DNA from: an uncultured Bacteroidales bacterium
Lineage (GTDB): Bacteria > Bacteroidota > Bacteroidia > Bacteroidales > UBA932
Reading direction: 5' to 3'
Assembly (NCBI GenBank): GCA_946614205.1
Contig: CAMOGR010000147.1
Coordinates: 1 to 13,224, forward strand
Length of the DNA: 13,224 nt
Shown: positions 1 through 5,435 of the stretch, piece after piece
How the letters are laid out: each line of letters begins with the position of its first letter
Numbering within the stretch: the first letter of the stretch is position 1
Notes under the pieces: model-generated
What the model saw: only the letters and a program-made list of their open reading frames with translations
Database searches by the model: none
Told to the model about the DNA's origin: nothing
Made by a program: the position numbers and the translations under genes

Positions 1-327
1 GGCCACCCAGCCGAGCGAAGGAGCGAACCAGCTCATCCAGTAGCGGAGGATGAGGAGGTCTGCGCCCCAATCCCTTATGGCCTTGGCGGTCCTGACCCAG
101 GTGAAGGGATTCACGGTGCTCAGGATACGCTCCGACTCAATCTTCTCCGCGTCGTCCGAGGGCGAAACGTACTGGGTCTTGCCGGGGAACAGCAATGACG
201 GGTATTGCGTGGTGAAGTTGAAGGCCTTTACAATATGCTCGCGGCCCAGCTCGGGCGCCAGGGCGGCGTTGAACTGGGCTATTCCTCCCCTGAAGGGATA
301 AAAGCAGGAAAGGATCGCGATCTTCAA
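1..327 (-). CDS. Glycosyltransferase (GT4-like, N-terminal part; runs off window)
   Basis: Reading leftwards from a TTG codon at 327-325, an open frame of 109 codons continues to base 1 without a stop, so only the N-terminus is present. It begins MKIAILSCFYPFRGGIAQF (TTG read as Met). A beta-strand followed by a glycine-rich loop and 'GGIAQFN' is characteristic of the N-terminal Rossmann domain of GT-B glycosyltransferases, often labelled family 4. Further on, 'DWGADLLILRYW' looks like the usual strand of that domain in which the protein states where the partner sugar chain lies. No signal peptide is seen, so it should be cytoplasmic. The in-frame codon two positions upstream is the TAG of the preceding lipoprotein gene, so no ATG start further upstream is possible; the TTG start is supported by AAGGAG six bases before it. 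Sugar donor, acceptor and pathway cannot be read from this fragment. The family assignment is likely but rests on the N-terminus only. Confidence 0.75.
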   Translation of the reverse strand, partial: MKIAILSCFYPFRGGIAQFNAALAPELGREHIVKAFNFTTQYPSLLFPGKTQYVSPSDDAEKIESERILSTVNPFTWVRTAKAIRDWGADLLILRYWMSWFAPSLGWVA

Positions 328-330
328 GTG

Positions 331-948
331 CTACTCCTTGTTTTCGGATTTGCTCTTGATGTATGCTGCGTTGAGACCGGCAAGCAGGTCGTCGGTGATG
401 TCCAGGGACGGGTCTGCCGCAGCCACGGGAGCGGGAAGGATGTCACCCTGGGTGGTGAGAATCATGGCGTAACCCTTCTCTGCGTTGTAGGCATCGAGGA
501 AGGTCTTGATGGCGTCTGCAATCTGGTTCATCATAACCTGCTGCTCCTCAGCGATTTCCTGCTGCTTCTGGGCGGCATACTGCTGGAAGTTGTTCTGCTG
601 CTCCTGAAGCTTGCGGCTCTGCACCTCGGCCACGGACTGGGTCATGAGGCCCTTGTTGATTTTGTCCTGGAATGTCTTGATGTCTTTCTCAAGTTTGCTG
701 CCGCGGCGGTTGACCTCCTGGTTGATGCTGTTGATTTTGGTCTCTGCGACGCTGCGGAGGTCGTTGGCCATGTCGTACTCGTCAATCACGCGGTCGAGAT
801 TGAAATAAACGATGGCGCCGGCCGTGAGCGTGCTGTCGGCCGCCTCGCCTGAGGCGGGGGCTGCGGTGTTGTTGCAGCTGGTGAGCGATGCGGAGAGCAA
901 GGCGATTGCGCCTGCGGCGGCGATGATGCCGGAAAGGGTCTTTTTCAT
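331..948 (-). CDS. OmpH/Skp-family periplasmic lipoprotein
   Basis: The 205-residue product belongs to the OmpH/Skp family, whose founding member is a periplasmic chaperone for unfolded outer-membrane proteins. The N-terminus has KK followed by a hydrophobic stretch (about residues 7-22) and a lipobox LTSC with the lipidated cysteine at residue 25. After a low-complexity Ala/Ser linker comes the family's opening strand 'IVYFNLDRVIDEY' (46-58), then a long, charged, Gln/Glu/Lys-rich coiled-coil arm (about 60-145), and a closing alpha/beta segment with 'GYAMILTTQGDILPAP' (159-174). The residues after Cys25 are Asn-Asn-Thr-Ala, without the acidic run used as a surface-export signal in Bacteroidota lipoproteins, so a periplasm-facing anchor is inferred. 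It has its own -7 promoter element downstream of pdxJ, and it is followed after three bases by the glycosyltransferase, so those two are probably co-transcribed. Family assignment is firm; the exact client proteins are unknown. Confidence 0.88.
   Translation of the reverse strand: MKKTLSGIIAAAGAIALLSASLTSCNNTAAPASGEAADSTLTAGAIVYFNLDRVIDEYDMANDLRSVAETKINSINQEVNRRGSKLEKDIKTFQDKINKGLMTQSVAEVQSRKLQEQQNNFQQYAAQKQQEIAEEQQVMMNQIADAIKTFLDAYNAEKGYAMILTTQGDILPAPVAAADPSLDITDDLLAGLNAAYIKSKSENKE
334..339 (-). promoter_or_regulatory. Shine-Dalgarno site for the TTG-started glycosyltransferase
   Basis: Read on the minus strand the bases are AAGGAG, lying in the last codons of the upstream lipoprotein gene and six bases before the TTG at 327. 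Strong sites like this are rare elsewhere in the window, and this one decides the start, because a stop codon (TAG, 333-331) lies in the same frame just upstream of the TTG. Confidence 0.65.
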
Positions 949-986
949 TTCGATATCTTATTTATTATTTATTTCGTTGCAATCTG

Positions 987-994
987 CAAAGGTA
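987..994 (-). promoter_or_regulatory. Bacteroidota-type -7 promoter element of the OmpH-like gene
   Basis: On the minus strand the octamer is TACCTTTG, a full match to the Bacteroidota primary-sigma -7 consensus TAnnTTTG. It begins just after the pdxJ stop codon and lies about 38 bases upstream of the lipoprotein ATG, leaving an AT-rich leader of roughly 30-35 bases with no Shine-Dalgarno. I see no convincing -33 TTTG at the expected 19-21 base spacing; that stretch lies inside the pdxJ coding end. Confidence 0.6.
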
Positions 995-995
995 A

Positions 996-1715
996 CTAAT
1001 TTTTCCGAATCTCGGAGAGATAAAGTCCTATAGTCTTTTCGAGCCCGAAATAGAGGGCGTCGGAAATGAGGGCGTGGCCTATCGAAACCTCGTCAGTCCA
1101 TGGAATGCTATGCACGAACCAGGCCAGATTGTCGAGGTTGAGGTCGTGACCGGCATTGAGTCCGAGGCCGGCCTCGCGGGCGGCCTGCGCTGCGGCGACG
1201 TACGCCGCCACGGCCTTCTCCCTGCCGCCGGAATACATCTCGGCATACCCGGCGGTGTAGAGCTCCACCCGGTCGGCTCCGCAGAGGGCGGCTCCGCGGA
1301 CCATTTCGGGATCCGGATCCACGAATATGGACGTGCGTATGCCGGCAGCCTTGAAGAGGGAACAAATCCCGGTAAGGAATTCCCTGTTCGCGACGGTGTC
1401 CCAGCCATGGTTGGAAGTAATGGCGTCATGGGCGTCGGGCACCAGGGTGACCTGGTCGGGAACGACCTCGAGCACAAGGTCCCTGAAGGAAGGTATGGGG
1501 TTCCCTTCAATGTTGAATTCGGTCGTGACCAGCGGACGTATCGCCCTCACGTCGGAATAGCGTATATGCCTCTCATCGGGCCTGGGATGCACCGTAATGC
1601 CTTCCGCACCGAAGCGCTCGCAGTCGACGGCGGCACGCACCGGGTCGGGGACATTGCCTCCGCGGGCGTTCCGCAGAGTGGCTATTTTGTTGATGTTTAC
1701 ACTCAGTCTTGTCAT
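996..1715 (-). CDS. pdxJ: Pyridoxine 5'-phosphate synthase PdxJ
   Basis: PdxJ condenses 3-amino-2-oxopropyl phosphate (from PdxA) with 1-deoxy-D-xylulose 5-phosphate to make pyridoxine 5'-phosphate, the last ring-forming step of the DXP-dependent vitamin B6 pathway, in the cytoplasm. The 239-residue protein is the usual family length and a TIM barrel. Visible signatures are '[17 protein letters not shown]' at the N-terminus, '[12 protein letters not shown]' (His43, Arg45, Arg49 of the phosphate/active site), 'TEFNIEGNP' (glutamates 66 and 70), '[16 protein letters not shown]' (91-106), '[10 protein letters not shown]' (His190, matching the catalytic histidine near 193 in E. coli) and '[13 protein letters not shown]' (His214, phosphate loop). 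The start is the only sensible Met before the first strand. It faces mraZ across a divergent control region, with a -7 promoter element only six bases before its ATG. No key residue appears missing. Confidence 0.97.
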   Translation of the reverse strand: MTRLSVNINKIATLRNARGGNVPDPVRAAVDCERFGAEGITVHPRPDERHIRYSDVRAIRPLVTTEFNIEGNPIPSFRDLVLEVVPDQVTLVPDAHDAITSNHGWDTVANREFLTGICSLFKAAGIRTSIFVDPDPEMVRGAALCGADRVELYTAGYAEMYSGGREKAVAAYVAAAQAAREAGLGLNAGHDLNLDNLAWFVHSIPWTDEVSIGHALISDALYFGLEKTIGLYLSEIRKN

Positions 1716-1721
1716 AACTCA

Positions 1722-1729
1722 CAAATATA
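1722..1729 (-). promoter_or_regulatory. -7 promoter element of pdxJ (near-leaderless)
   Basis: Read on the minus strand the bases are TATATTTG, matching TAnnTTTG. Only six bases (1721-1716) separate the element from the pdxJ ATG at 1715. Since Bacteroidota transcription usually starts a few bases after this element, the predicted pdxJ mRNA has a leader of about zero to four bases. No clear -33 element is visible; the expected place falls in the AT-rich repeat tract. Confidence 0.55.
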
Positions 1730-1740
1730 GCGCTTTTATC

Positions 1741-1800
1741 GGAAAGTGTAAAATGTTAATAACTTGTGGAAAAAATTGTAACAAAATGTAATAAAGTGGA
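1741..1800 (+). promoter_or_regulatory. Predicted MraZ operator: 10-bp-phased direct repeats
   Basis: Cut into consecutive decamers, five of the six units end in a related core: GTGTA (1746-1750), GTGGA (1766-1770), TTGTA (1776-1780), ATGTA (1786-1790) and GTGGA (1796-1800). The unit at 1751-1760 is degenerate. The best copies read AAAGTGTA and AAAGTGGA. MraZ family regulators are known to bind direct repeats of TGGGN separated by five bases in E. coli, that is every 10 bp, and AAAGTG[T/G] repeats in Mycoplasma, always upstream of mraZ. The tract ends ten bases before the mraZ -7 element, so it would overlap RNA polymerase contacts around -33. Repeats are seen directly; the role as operator is inference from family and position. 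Confidence 0.6.
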
Positions 1801-1810
1801 AAATTTTTAG

Positions 1811-1818
1811 TATCTTTG
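1811..1818 (+). promoter_or_regulatory. -7 promoter element of the mraZ (dcw) operon
   Basis: TATCTTTG matches the Bacteroidota -7 consensus TAnnTTTG exactly. It sits 21 bases before the mraZ ATG at 1840, giving a predicted short leader of about 15-20 bases that is A-rich and lacks a Shine-Dalgarno. At the expected -33 distance (about 1787-1791) there is only TGTA within the repeat tract, a poor match to TTTG. No other TAnnTTTG element was noticed on the plus strand, so this may drive the whole ten-gene cluster. Confidence 0.65.
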
Positions 1819-1839
1819 CAACTGCGTATAAGAATTACT

Positions 1840-2289
1840 ATGGTCACATTCATCGGAACATATTCCGCAAAGGTAGACGACAAGGGGCGCCTGGTGCTCC
1901 CTGCTGCCGTCCGCCGGAATATGCCGGTGGGTGGAGATATGAGGTTTACAATCAAGAAGGGCACCTTCGACTCCTGCCTGGAAATGTCTCCATACGAGGC
2001 ATGGCTGGCGGAATCCGAAGCGATTAATGCCAAGCTCGACCCCTTCAACGAAGAGCATGTCACATTCTGGAGAGAATACATGCGAGGGATAGAAGTGGTG
2101 GAGCCTGACGCCAAATTGGGACGCATATCCATACCCCGTAATTATCTTGACGCAATCGGTGTAACCAAGGAAGTGGTTTTCCTCGGCATTGGCAGCAAGA
2201 TGGAAATATGGGCGAAGGACGCATTCGAGCAGTCCCGCATCTCCAACGACAAATTCGTAGCCATTGCCAGAAGCCTCTCCCGCCAGTAG
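1840..2289 (+). CDS. mraZ: Transcriptional regulator MraZ
   Basis: MraZ is a ring-forming DNA-binding protein with two tandem SpoVT/AbrB-like domains; in studied bacteria it controls its own operon. The 149-residue product shows the first half as 'GTYSAKVDDKGRLVLPAAVR' (6-25, with the DxKGR signature at 14-17) and the second as 'EPDAKLGRISIPRNYLDAIG' (88-107), with the conserved linker 'FNEEHVTFWREYMRG' between. The frame is open back to a TTG at 1816, but that codon lies inside the -7 element, so the ATG at 1840, which starts the family's usual N-terminus (MVTFIGTYSAK), is chosen. It is the first gene of the dcw operon, immediately downstream of repeats resembling MraZ binding sites, so autoregulation is inferred. 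Length and motifs are normal. Confidence 0.96.
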   Translation: MVTFIGTYSAKVDDKGRLVLPAAVRRNMPVGGDMRFTIKKGTFDSCLEMSPYEAWLAESEAINAKLDPFNEEHVTFWREYMRGIEVVEPDAKLGRISIPRNYLDAIGVTKEVVFLGIGSKMEIWAKDAFEQSRISNDKFVAIARSLSRQ

Positions 2290-2292
2290 GAG
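2288..2292 (+). promoter_or_regulatory. Shine-Dalgarno site for rsmH
   Basis: AGGAG overlaps the mraZ TAG stop and lies eight bases before the ATG at 2301. It supports that ATG over the in-frame upstream ATG at 2208, which would put 31 unrelated residues in front of the conserved RsmH N-terminus inside mraZ. It is one of only a few clear ribosome binding sites in the window. Confidence 0.6.
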
Positions 2293-2300
2293 AAGCGGCA

Positions 2301-3203
2301 ATGAGCGAATACCACAATCCAGTACTTCTGCAGCAAAGCGTAGACGCCCTCGTGACCGCCACGTCGGGCTGCTATGCCGACGCCACATTCGGCGGCGGCG
2401 GCCATTCCCGCGAGATTCTGTCGCGCCTGACGCCGCAGGGCAGGCTCCTTGCCTTCGACCGCGACGCGGACGCCCTTGCCAACGCCCCTGTAGACAAACG
2501 TTTCAAGCTGATACACAATAATTTCCGATTCATACACAACTATGCTCTAATCGAGGCCCCCGAAGGGCTGGACGGCATCCTGGCCGACCTCGGAGTAAGC
2601 TCGCACCAGTTCGACACTGCCCACCGCGGCTTCTCCTTCCGCTTCGACGGTCCCCTCGACATGCGAATGAATGTGCAGGGCGCCAAGACCGCTGCTGACA
2701 TTGTCAATTCTTATACGCAAGAAGAATTGGAAAGGATCCTTAAAATCTACGGTGAGGTCGATAACGCCCGCAAGCTCGCGCAGCTCATCGTAGCCGCACG
2801 GGCGAAGGCTCCTATCCACTCCACCGGCGACCTGGACAATGCAGTTGCGGGAGCCCTGCCTTCTTTCGCCGAGCATAAATACCTCGCCAAGGTCTATCAG
2901 GCGCTCAGGATAGAGGTGAACGAAGAGATGCGCTCGCTTGAGAAGTTCCTGCAGGGCGCCGCTAAGTCGCTCCGCAAGGGAGGCCGGCTCGCAATCATCA
3001 CCTATCACTCCCTGGAGGACCGCATGGTGAAGAACTTCATGCGCAGCGGCCGCACCGACGGACTGGAGCAGAAAGACGTCTACGGACGTTCCTCCGCCCC
3101 CCTGTCCCCTATCGGCCGCAAGCCCGTCCTGCCCGAAGAATCGGAGATAAGCGCAAACACAAGAGCCCGCAGCGCAAAGCTCCGGGTGGCTGAAAAGATA
3201 TAA
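2301..3203 (+). CDS. rsmH: 16S rRNA (cytosine(1402)-N(4))-methyltransferase RsmH
   Basis: RsmH (MraW) uses S-adenosylmethionine to methylate N4 of C1402 in the decoding centre of 16S rRNA. The 300-residue protein begins MSEYHNPVLLQQSVDAL, the family's opening. The SAM-binding region shows 'YADATFGGGGHSREIL' (25-40), 'LLAFDRDADAL' (49-59, acidic residue for the ribose) and 'DGILADLGVSSHQFD' (91-105). Then follow 'RGFSFRFDGPLDMRMN' (109-124), the family-specific helical insert around 'YLAKVYQALRIEVNEE' (194-209), and 'AIITYHSLEDRMVKNFM' (231-247). The end 'NTRARSAKLRVAE' is also canonical. All expected motifs are intact and length is normal. It is eleven bases after mraZ and its TAA shares a base with the next ATG (TAATG), so it is co-translated with the division genes although its job is in the ribosome. 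Confidence 0.97.
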   Translation: MSEYHNPVLLQQSVDALVTATSGCYADATFGGGGHSREILSRLTPQGRLLAFDRDADALANAPVDKRFKLIHNNFRFIHNYALIEAPEGLDGILADLGVSSHQFDTAHRGFSFRFDGPLDMRMNVQGAKTAADIVNSYTQEELERILKIYGEVDNARKLAQLIVAARAKAPIHSTGDLDNAVAGALPSFAEHKYLAKVYQALRIEVNEEMRSLEKFLQGAAKSLRKGGRLAIITYHSLEDRMVKNFMRSGRTDGLEQKDVYGRSSAPLSPIGRKPVLPEESEISANTRARSAKLRVAEKI

Positions 3204-3553
3204 TGGAGAAGACCTGGAAAATACAAGACCTCGGACGCGGACTGCGCAACAGCCTCAAGGCGATACTGCGCGGCGAGTTCCTCCTGCGCCTCAACGTAGG
3301 ACGGTACTTCGTCCACATCGTCTACGTATTTTTCCTGTTCGGCATGGTGATATGGATTTCGCTCATGATAGAGGGGACCATGAACAAGGTCGAACAGAAC
3401 AAGTCTGCTCTGAGAGAACTGGAAATAGTACACACCCAGAAGACCTTCGACCTGGTGAGCCTGAGCAAGCGCTCATCGGTTCGCAAGCTCCTGGAGGACA
3501 AGGGTTCCAAGGTTACCGAACCTTCCGAGCCCGCAACATTGCTCGTAAAGTGA
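3203..3553 (+). CDS. ftsL: FtsL-like bitopic cell division protein
   Basis: The product has 116 residues: a basic cytoplasmic N-terminus (about 1-35), one hydrophobic membrane segment (about 36-56, 'YFVHIVYVFFLFGMVIWISL'), and a short periplasmic helix rich in charged residues (57-100) that would form a coiled coil, followed by a Pro/Glu tail. Sequence identity to proteobacterial FtsL is not expected, as this family diverges fast; the call rests on size, topology and position between rsmH and ftsI, which is where the FtsL-like gene of Bacteroidota lies. FtsL pairs with FtsB-like proteins and activates the FtsW-FtsI synthase at the septum. A residue pattern 'WKIQDLGRGLRN...ILRGEFLLRLN' before the membrane segment looks conserved for this group but I cannot verify it. 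The start overlaps the rsmH stop by one base and the stop is one base before ftsI. Confidence 0.82.
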   Translation: MEKTWKIQDLGRGLRNSLKAILRGEFLLRLNVGRYFVHIVYVFFLFGMVIWISLMIEGTMNKVEQNKSALRELEIVHTQKTFDLVSLSKRSSVRKLLEDKGSKVTEPSEPATLLVK

Positions 3554-3554
3554 C

Positions 3555-5435
3555 ATGGAAGCGGCTGCAGCGAACAAAAAGAAAAGGGACCGTATAGGAG
3601 TCATCCTGTACGTCACCTACGTCATTCTCCTGCTGGCTTCCGTGGTGCTCTTCCTCAAGCTGGCGGGCATACAGCTGTTCTTCCGTCCCAACCCCAAGAT
3701 CGAGTCGGCGCTCACACCGACCAGCCGGGCGAGGGTGATAGAGCCGGTGCGTGGAAACATCATAGACTGCAACGGCCGTCTCCTCGCAATGTCCTGCCCC
3801 ACATACCAGATAGCGATCGACTGCACGGTCCGCAGGGAGGAATTCGCCTCCGACGAGAAAGAAGGCGCGAAGAAGGAGCAGGAGTGGATGCAGAAGGCCC
3901 GTGCGCTGAGCGAGAAGCTGCCCTCCGTCTTCCCCGAGAAAACCGCCGAGCAGTACTTCAAGATGATAAGCGACGGACGCAGCAACGGCCGCAAGTACGT
4001 CCGTCTCGGCAAACCCGTGGACCGCAACGTCTACAACCGCCTGAGGACCTTCCCCCTGTTCAACGAGGGTTCCAACAAGGGCGGATTCATAGCCGAACAG
4101 AAAAACATACGCATCTACCCCTACGGGAAACTGGCACGGCGCACCATCGGCTTCGTGCGCGACAACAGTTCCGCAGTCGGCAACACCCACGTGGGCCTGG
4201 AGGGCAAGTTCGACTACGTGCTTCACGGACGCGAAGGCAAGGAATGGCTCAAGATAACCGATGCCGGCCGCGTACAGGATAATGACAGTACGCGCACACG
4301 CGCAGAGGACGGAAAAGACATACGCACCACCATCAACGTTGACTATCAGGATATTGCATACCGTTCCCTGTACAACGAAATCGTAGAGGAAGCCGACCTG
4401 GAAGGCGCCTGCCTGGTTCTAATGGAGGCCTCTACCGGAGCGATAAGGGCCATGGTCAACCTTTACCGCGACGGCGACGAGGCACCCTTCGAGGAAGTGA
4501 GTAACCTCGCAATCGGCCGCGCAATAGAGCCGGGGTCGGTTTTCAAGACCGTAACGCTCATGCAGGTCCTCTCCGACGGCCACATCAAGAGCCTGGAGGA
4601 CCAGATTCCCACCAACCACGGAGTCATCAAGGGCGTACGCAGCGTCCCCCAGGACGTCCACATCCTCGACCACGAACGAATCCACCACACCAACAGCATT
4701 TCCGTAATAGACGGATTCAAGATATCCTCCAACTACGTTTTCGGTTCCCTGGCAGTGAACAACTACAGCAAGAAGCCGATGCGTTTCATAGAGAACATCC
4801 ACAGCTACAAGCTCGCAGAGGCGTTTGACTTCGACCTCGCCGGCCTCGCTGCGCCAACCATCCCATCCCCCAAGGACAAGAACCGCTACTGGAGCCTCAG
4901 CGACCTGGCGGTGATGGGCTACGGATACGGAACGCGCGAGACTCCGCTGCACATCCTGACATTCTACAACGCCATCGCCAACAAGGGCAAGATGATGAAG
5001 CCCTACCTGGTGGAGGACATCGAGCAGAACGGCATCGTAAAGAACCGCCGCGGCCCCGCCCTCATGTCGACCATCTGCAGCAGAGCCGTCGCCGACACCC
5101 TCACACGCGCGCTCAAGGCAGTCACGGAAGAAGGCACCGCCCGCAGGCTGAAGGACGCCAAGTGCCCGGTGGCCGGCAAGACCGGAACCTCCTTCGGAAC
5201 CTATTCAGGAGGCTCCTACAAGGACGAATTCGGCCGTCGCAAATACCAGGGCACGTTCGTGGGATTCTTCCCCGCCGACGAGCCGCGCTACAGCGTAATC
5301 TGCACCGTGTTCAGCAAGCCTACGTCCAAACAGTTCCAGGGCGGCGGCATACCTGCAAGGGCAGTAAAGAGTCTGGTCAACGGACTCTTCAGCATCGATC
5401 CATGTTTCCAACCTACACTCACGGCAAGCAAATGA
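3555..5435 (+). CDS. ftsI: Septal peptidoglycan transpeptidase FtsI (class B PBP)
   Basis: FtsI is the membrane-anchored DD-transpeptidase that crosslinks new septal peptidoglycan, working with FtsW. The 626-residue protein has a basic start (KKKRDR), a single membrane anchor (about 14-38), a dimerisation/pedestal domain opening 'ARVIEPVRGNIIDCNGRLLA' (59-78), and a C-terminal transpeptidase domain. Catalytic motifs are complete: S328-V-F-K331 (within 'AIEPGSVFKT'), S391-S-N393 and K542-T-G544 ('VAGKTGTSFG'), with the 'GYGYGTRETPLHILTFYNAIAN' segment (455-476) between. The protein ends about 16 residues after the last helix of the catalytic domain, so there is no C-terminal PASTA domain, which many Bacteroidota FtsI proteins carry; the gene ends instead with a four-base overlap (ATGA) into murE. 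No Shine-Dalgarno precedes its ATG, one base after ftsL. SpoVD would be the alternative family name, but position says FtsI. Confidence 0.95.
   Translation: MEAAAANKKKRDRIGVILYVTYVILLLASVVLFLKLAGIQLFFRPNPKIESALTPTSRARVIEPVRGNIIDCNGRLLAMSCPTYQIAIDCTVRREEFASDEKEGAKKEQEWMQKARALSEKLPSVFPEKTAEQYFKMISDGRSNGRKYVRLGKPVDRNVYNRLRTFPLFNEGSNKGGFIAEQKNIRIYPYGKLARRTIGFVRDNSSAVGNTHVGLEGKFDYVLHGREGKEWLKITDAGRVQDNDSTRTRAEDGKDIRTTINVDYQDIAYRSLYNEIVEEADLEGACLVLMEASTGAIRAMVNLYRDGDEAPFEEVSNLAIGRAIEPGSVFKTVTLMQVLSDGHIKSLEDQIPTNHGVIKGVRSVPQDVHILDHERIHHTNSISVIDGFKISSNYVFGSLAVNNYSKKPMRFIENIHSYKLAEAFDFDLAGLAAPTIPSPKDKNRYWSLSDLAVMGYGYGTRETPLHILTFYNAIANKGKMMKPYLVEDIEQNGIVKNRRGPALMSTICSRAVADTLTRALKAVTEEGTARRLKDAKCPVAGKTGTSFGTYSGGSYKDEFGRRKYQGTFVGFFPADEPRYSVICTVFSKPTSKQFQGGGIPARAVKSLVNGLFSIDPCFQPTLTASK

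Noticed and set aside
205..852. 215-codon plus-strand frame crossing the glycosyltransferase and OmpH-like genes
   Set aside because: Its product is a low-complexity Leu/Val/Gly string that is the mirror of the coiled coil on the minus strand; no plausible start site or family.
840..857. Perfect 7-bp inverted repeat (CCGCCTC / GAGGCGG, four-base loop)
   Set aside because: It lies in the Ala-rich linker codons of the lipoprotein gene, and no T-run follows on either strand, so it is not a terminator.
1764..1772. TTGTGGAAA resembling a reversed DnaA box (TGTGGATAA)
   Set aside because: One isolated imperfect copy and better explained as part of the 10-bp repeat series; no cluster of DnaA boxes or replication gene nearby.
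1816..1839. N-terminal extension of MraZ from TTG at 1816
   Set aside because: The TTG is within the -7 promoter element and the extra eight residues are not part of the family's N-terminus.
1868..1875. TACCTTTG on the minus strand inside mraZ, identical to the lipoprotein gene's -7 element
   Set aside because: It is made by the conserved codons for Ala-Lys-Val of MraZ, about 150 bases upstream of pdxJ, which has a closer match; most likely chance, though it would be an alternative pdxJ promoter.
2208..2300. N-terminal extension of RsmH from ATG at 2208
   Set aside because: It lies wholly inside mraZ in another frame; the ATG at 2301 has a Shine-Dalgarno and begins the conserved RsmH sequence.
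5162..5431. N-terminal extension of MurE through the ftsI gene (including an ATG at 5402)
   Set aside because: The extension encodes Arg/Gln-rich out-of-frame sequence of the FtsI transpeptidase domain; the ATG at 5432 in the ATGA overlap gives a normal MurE length.
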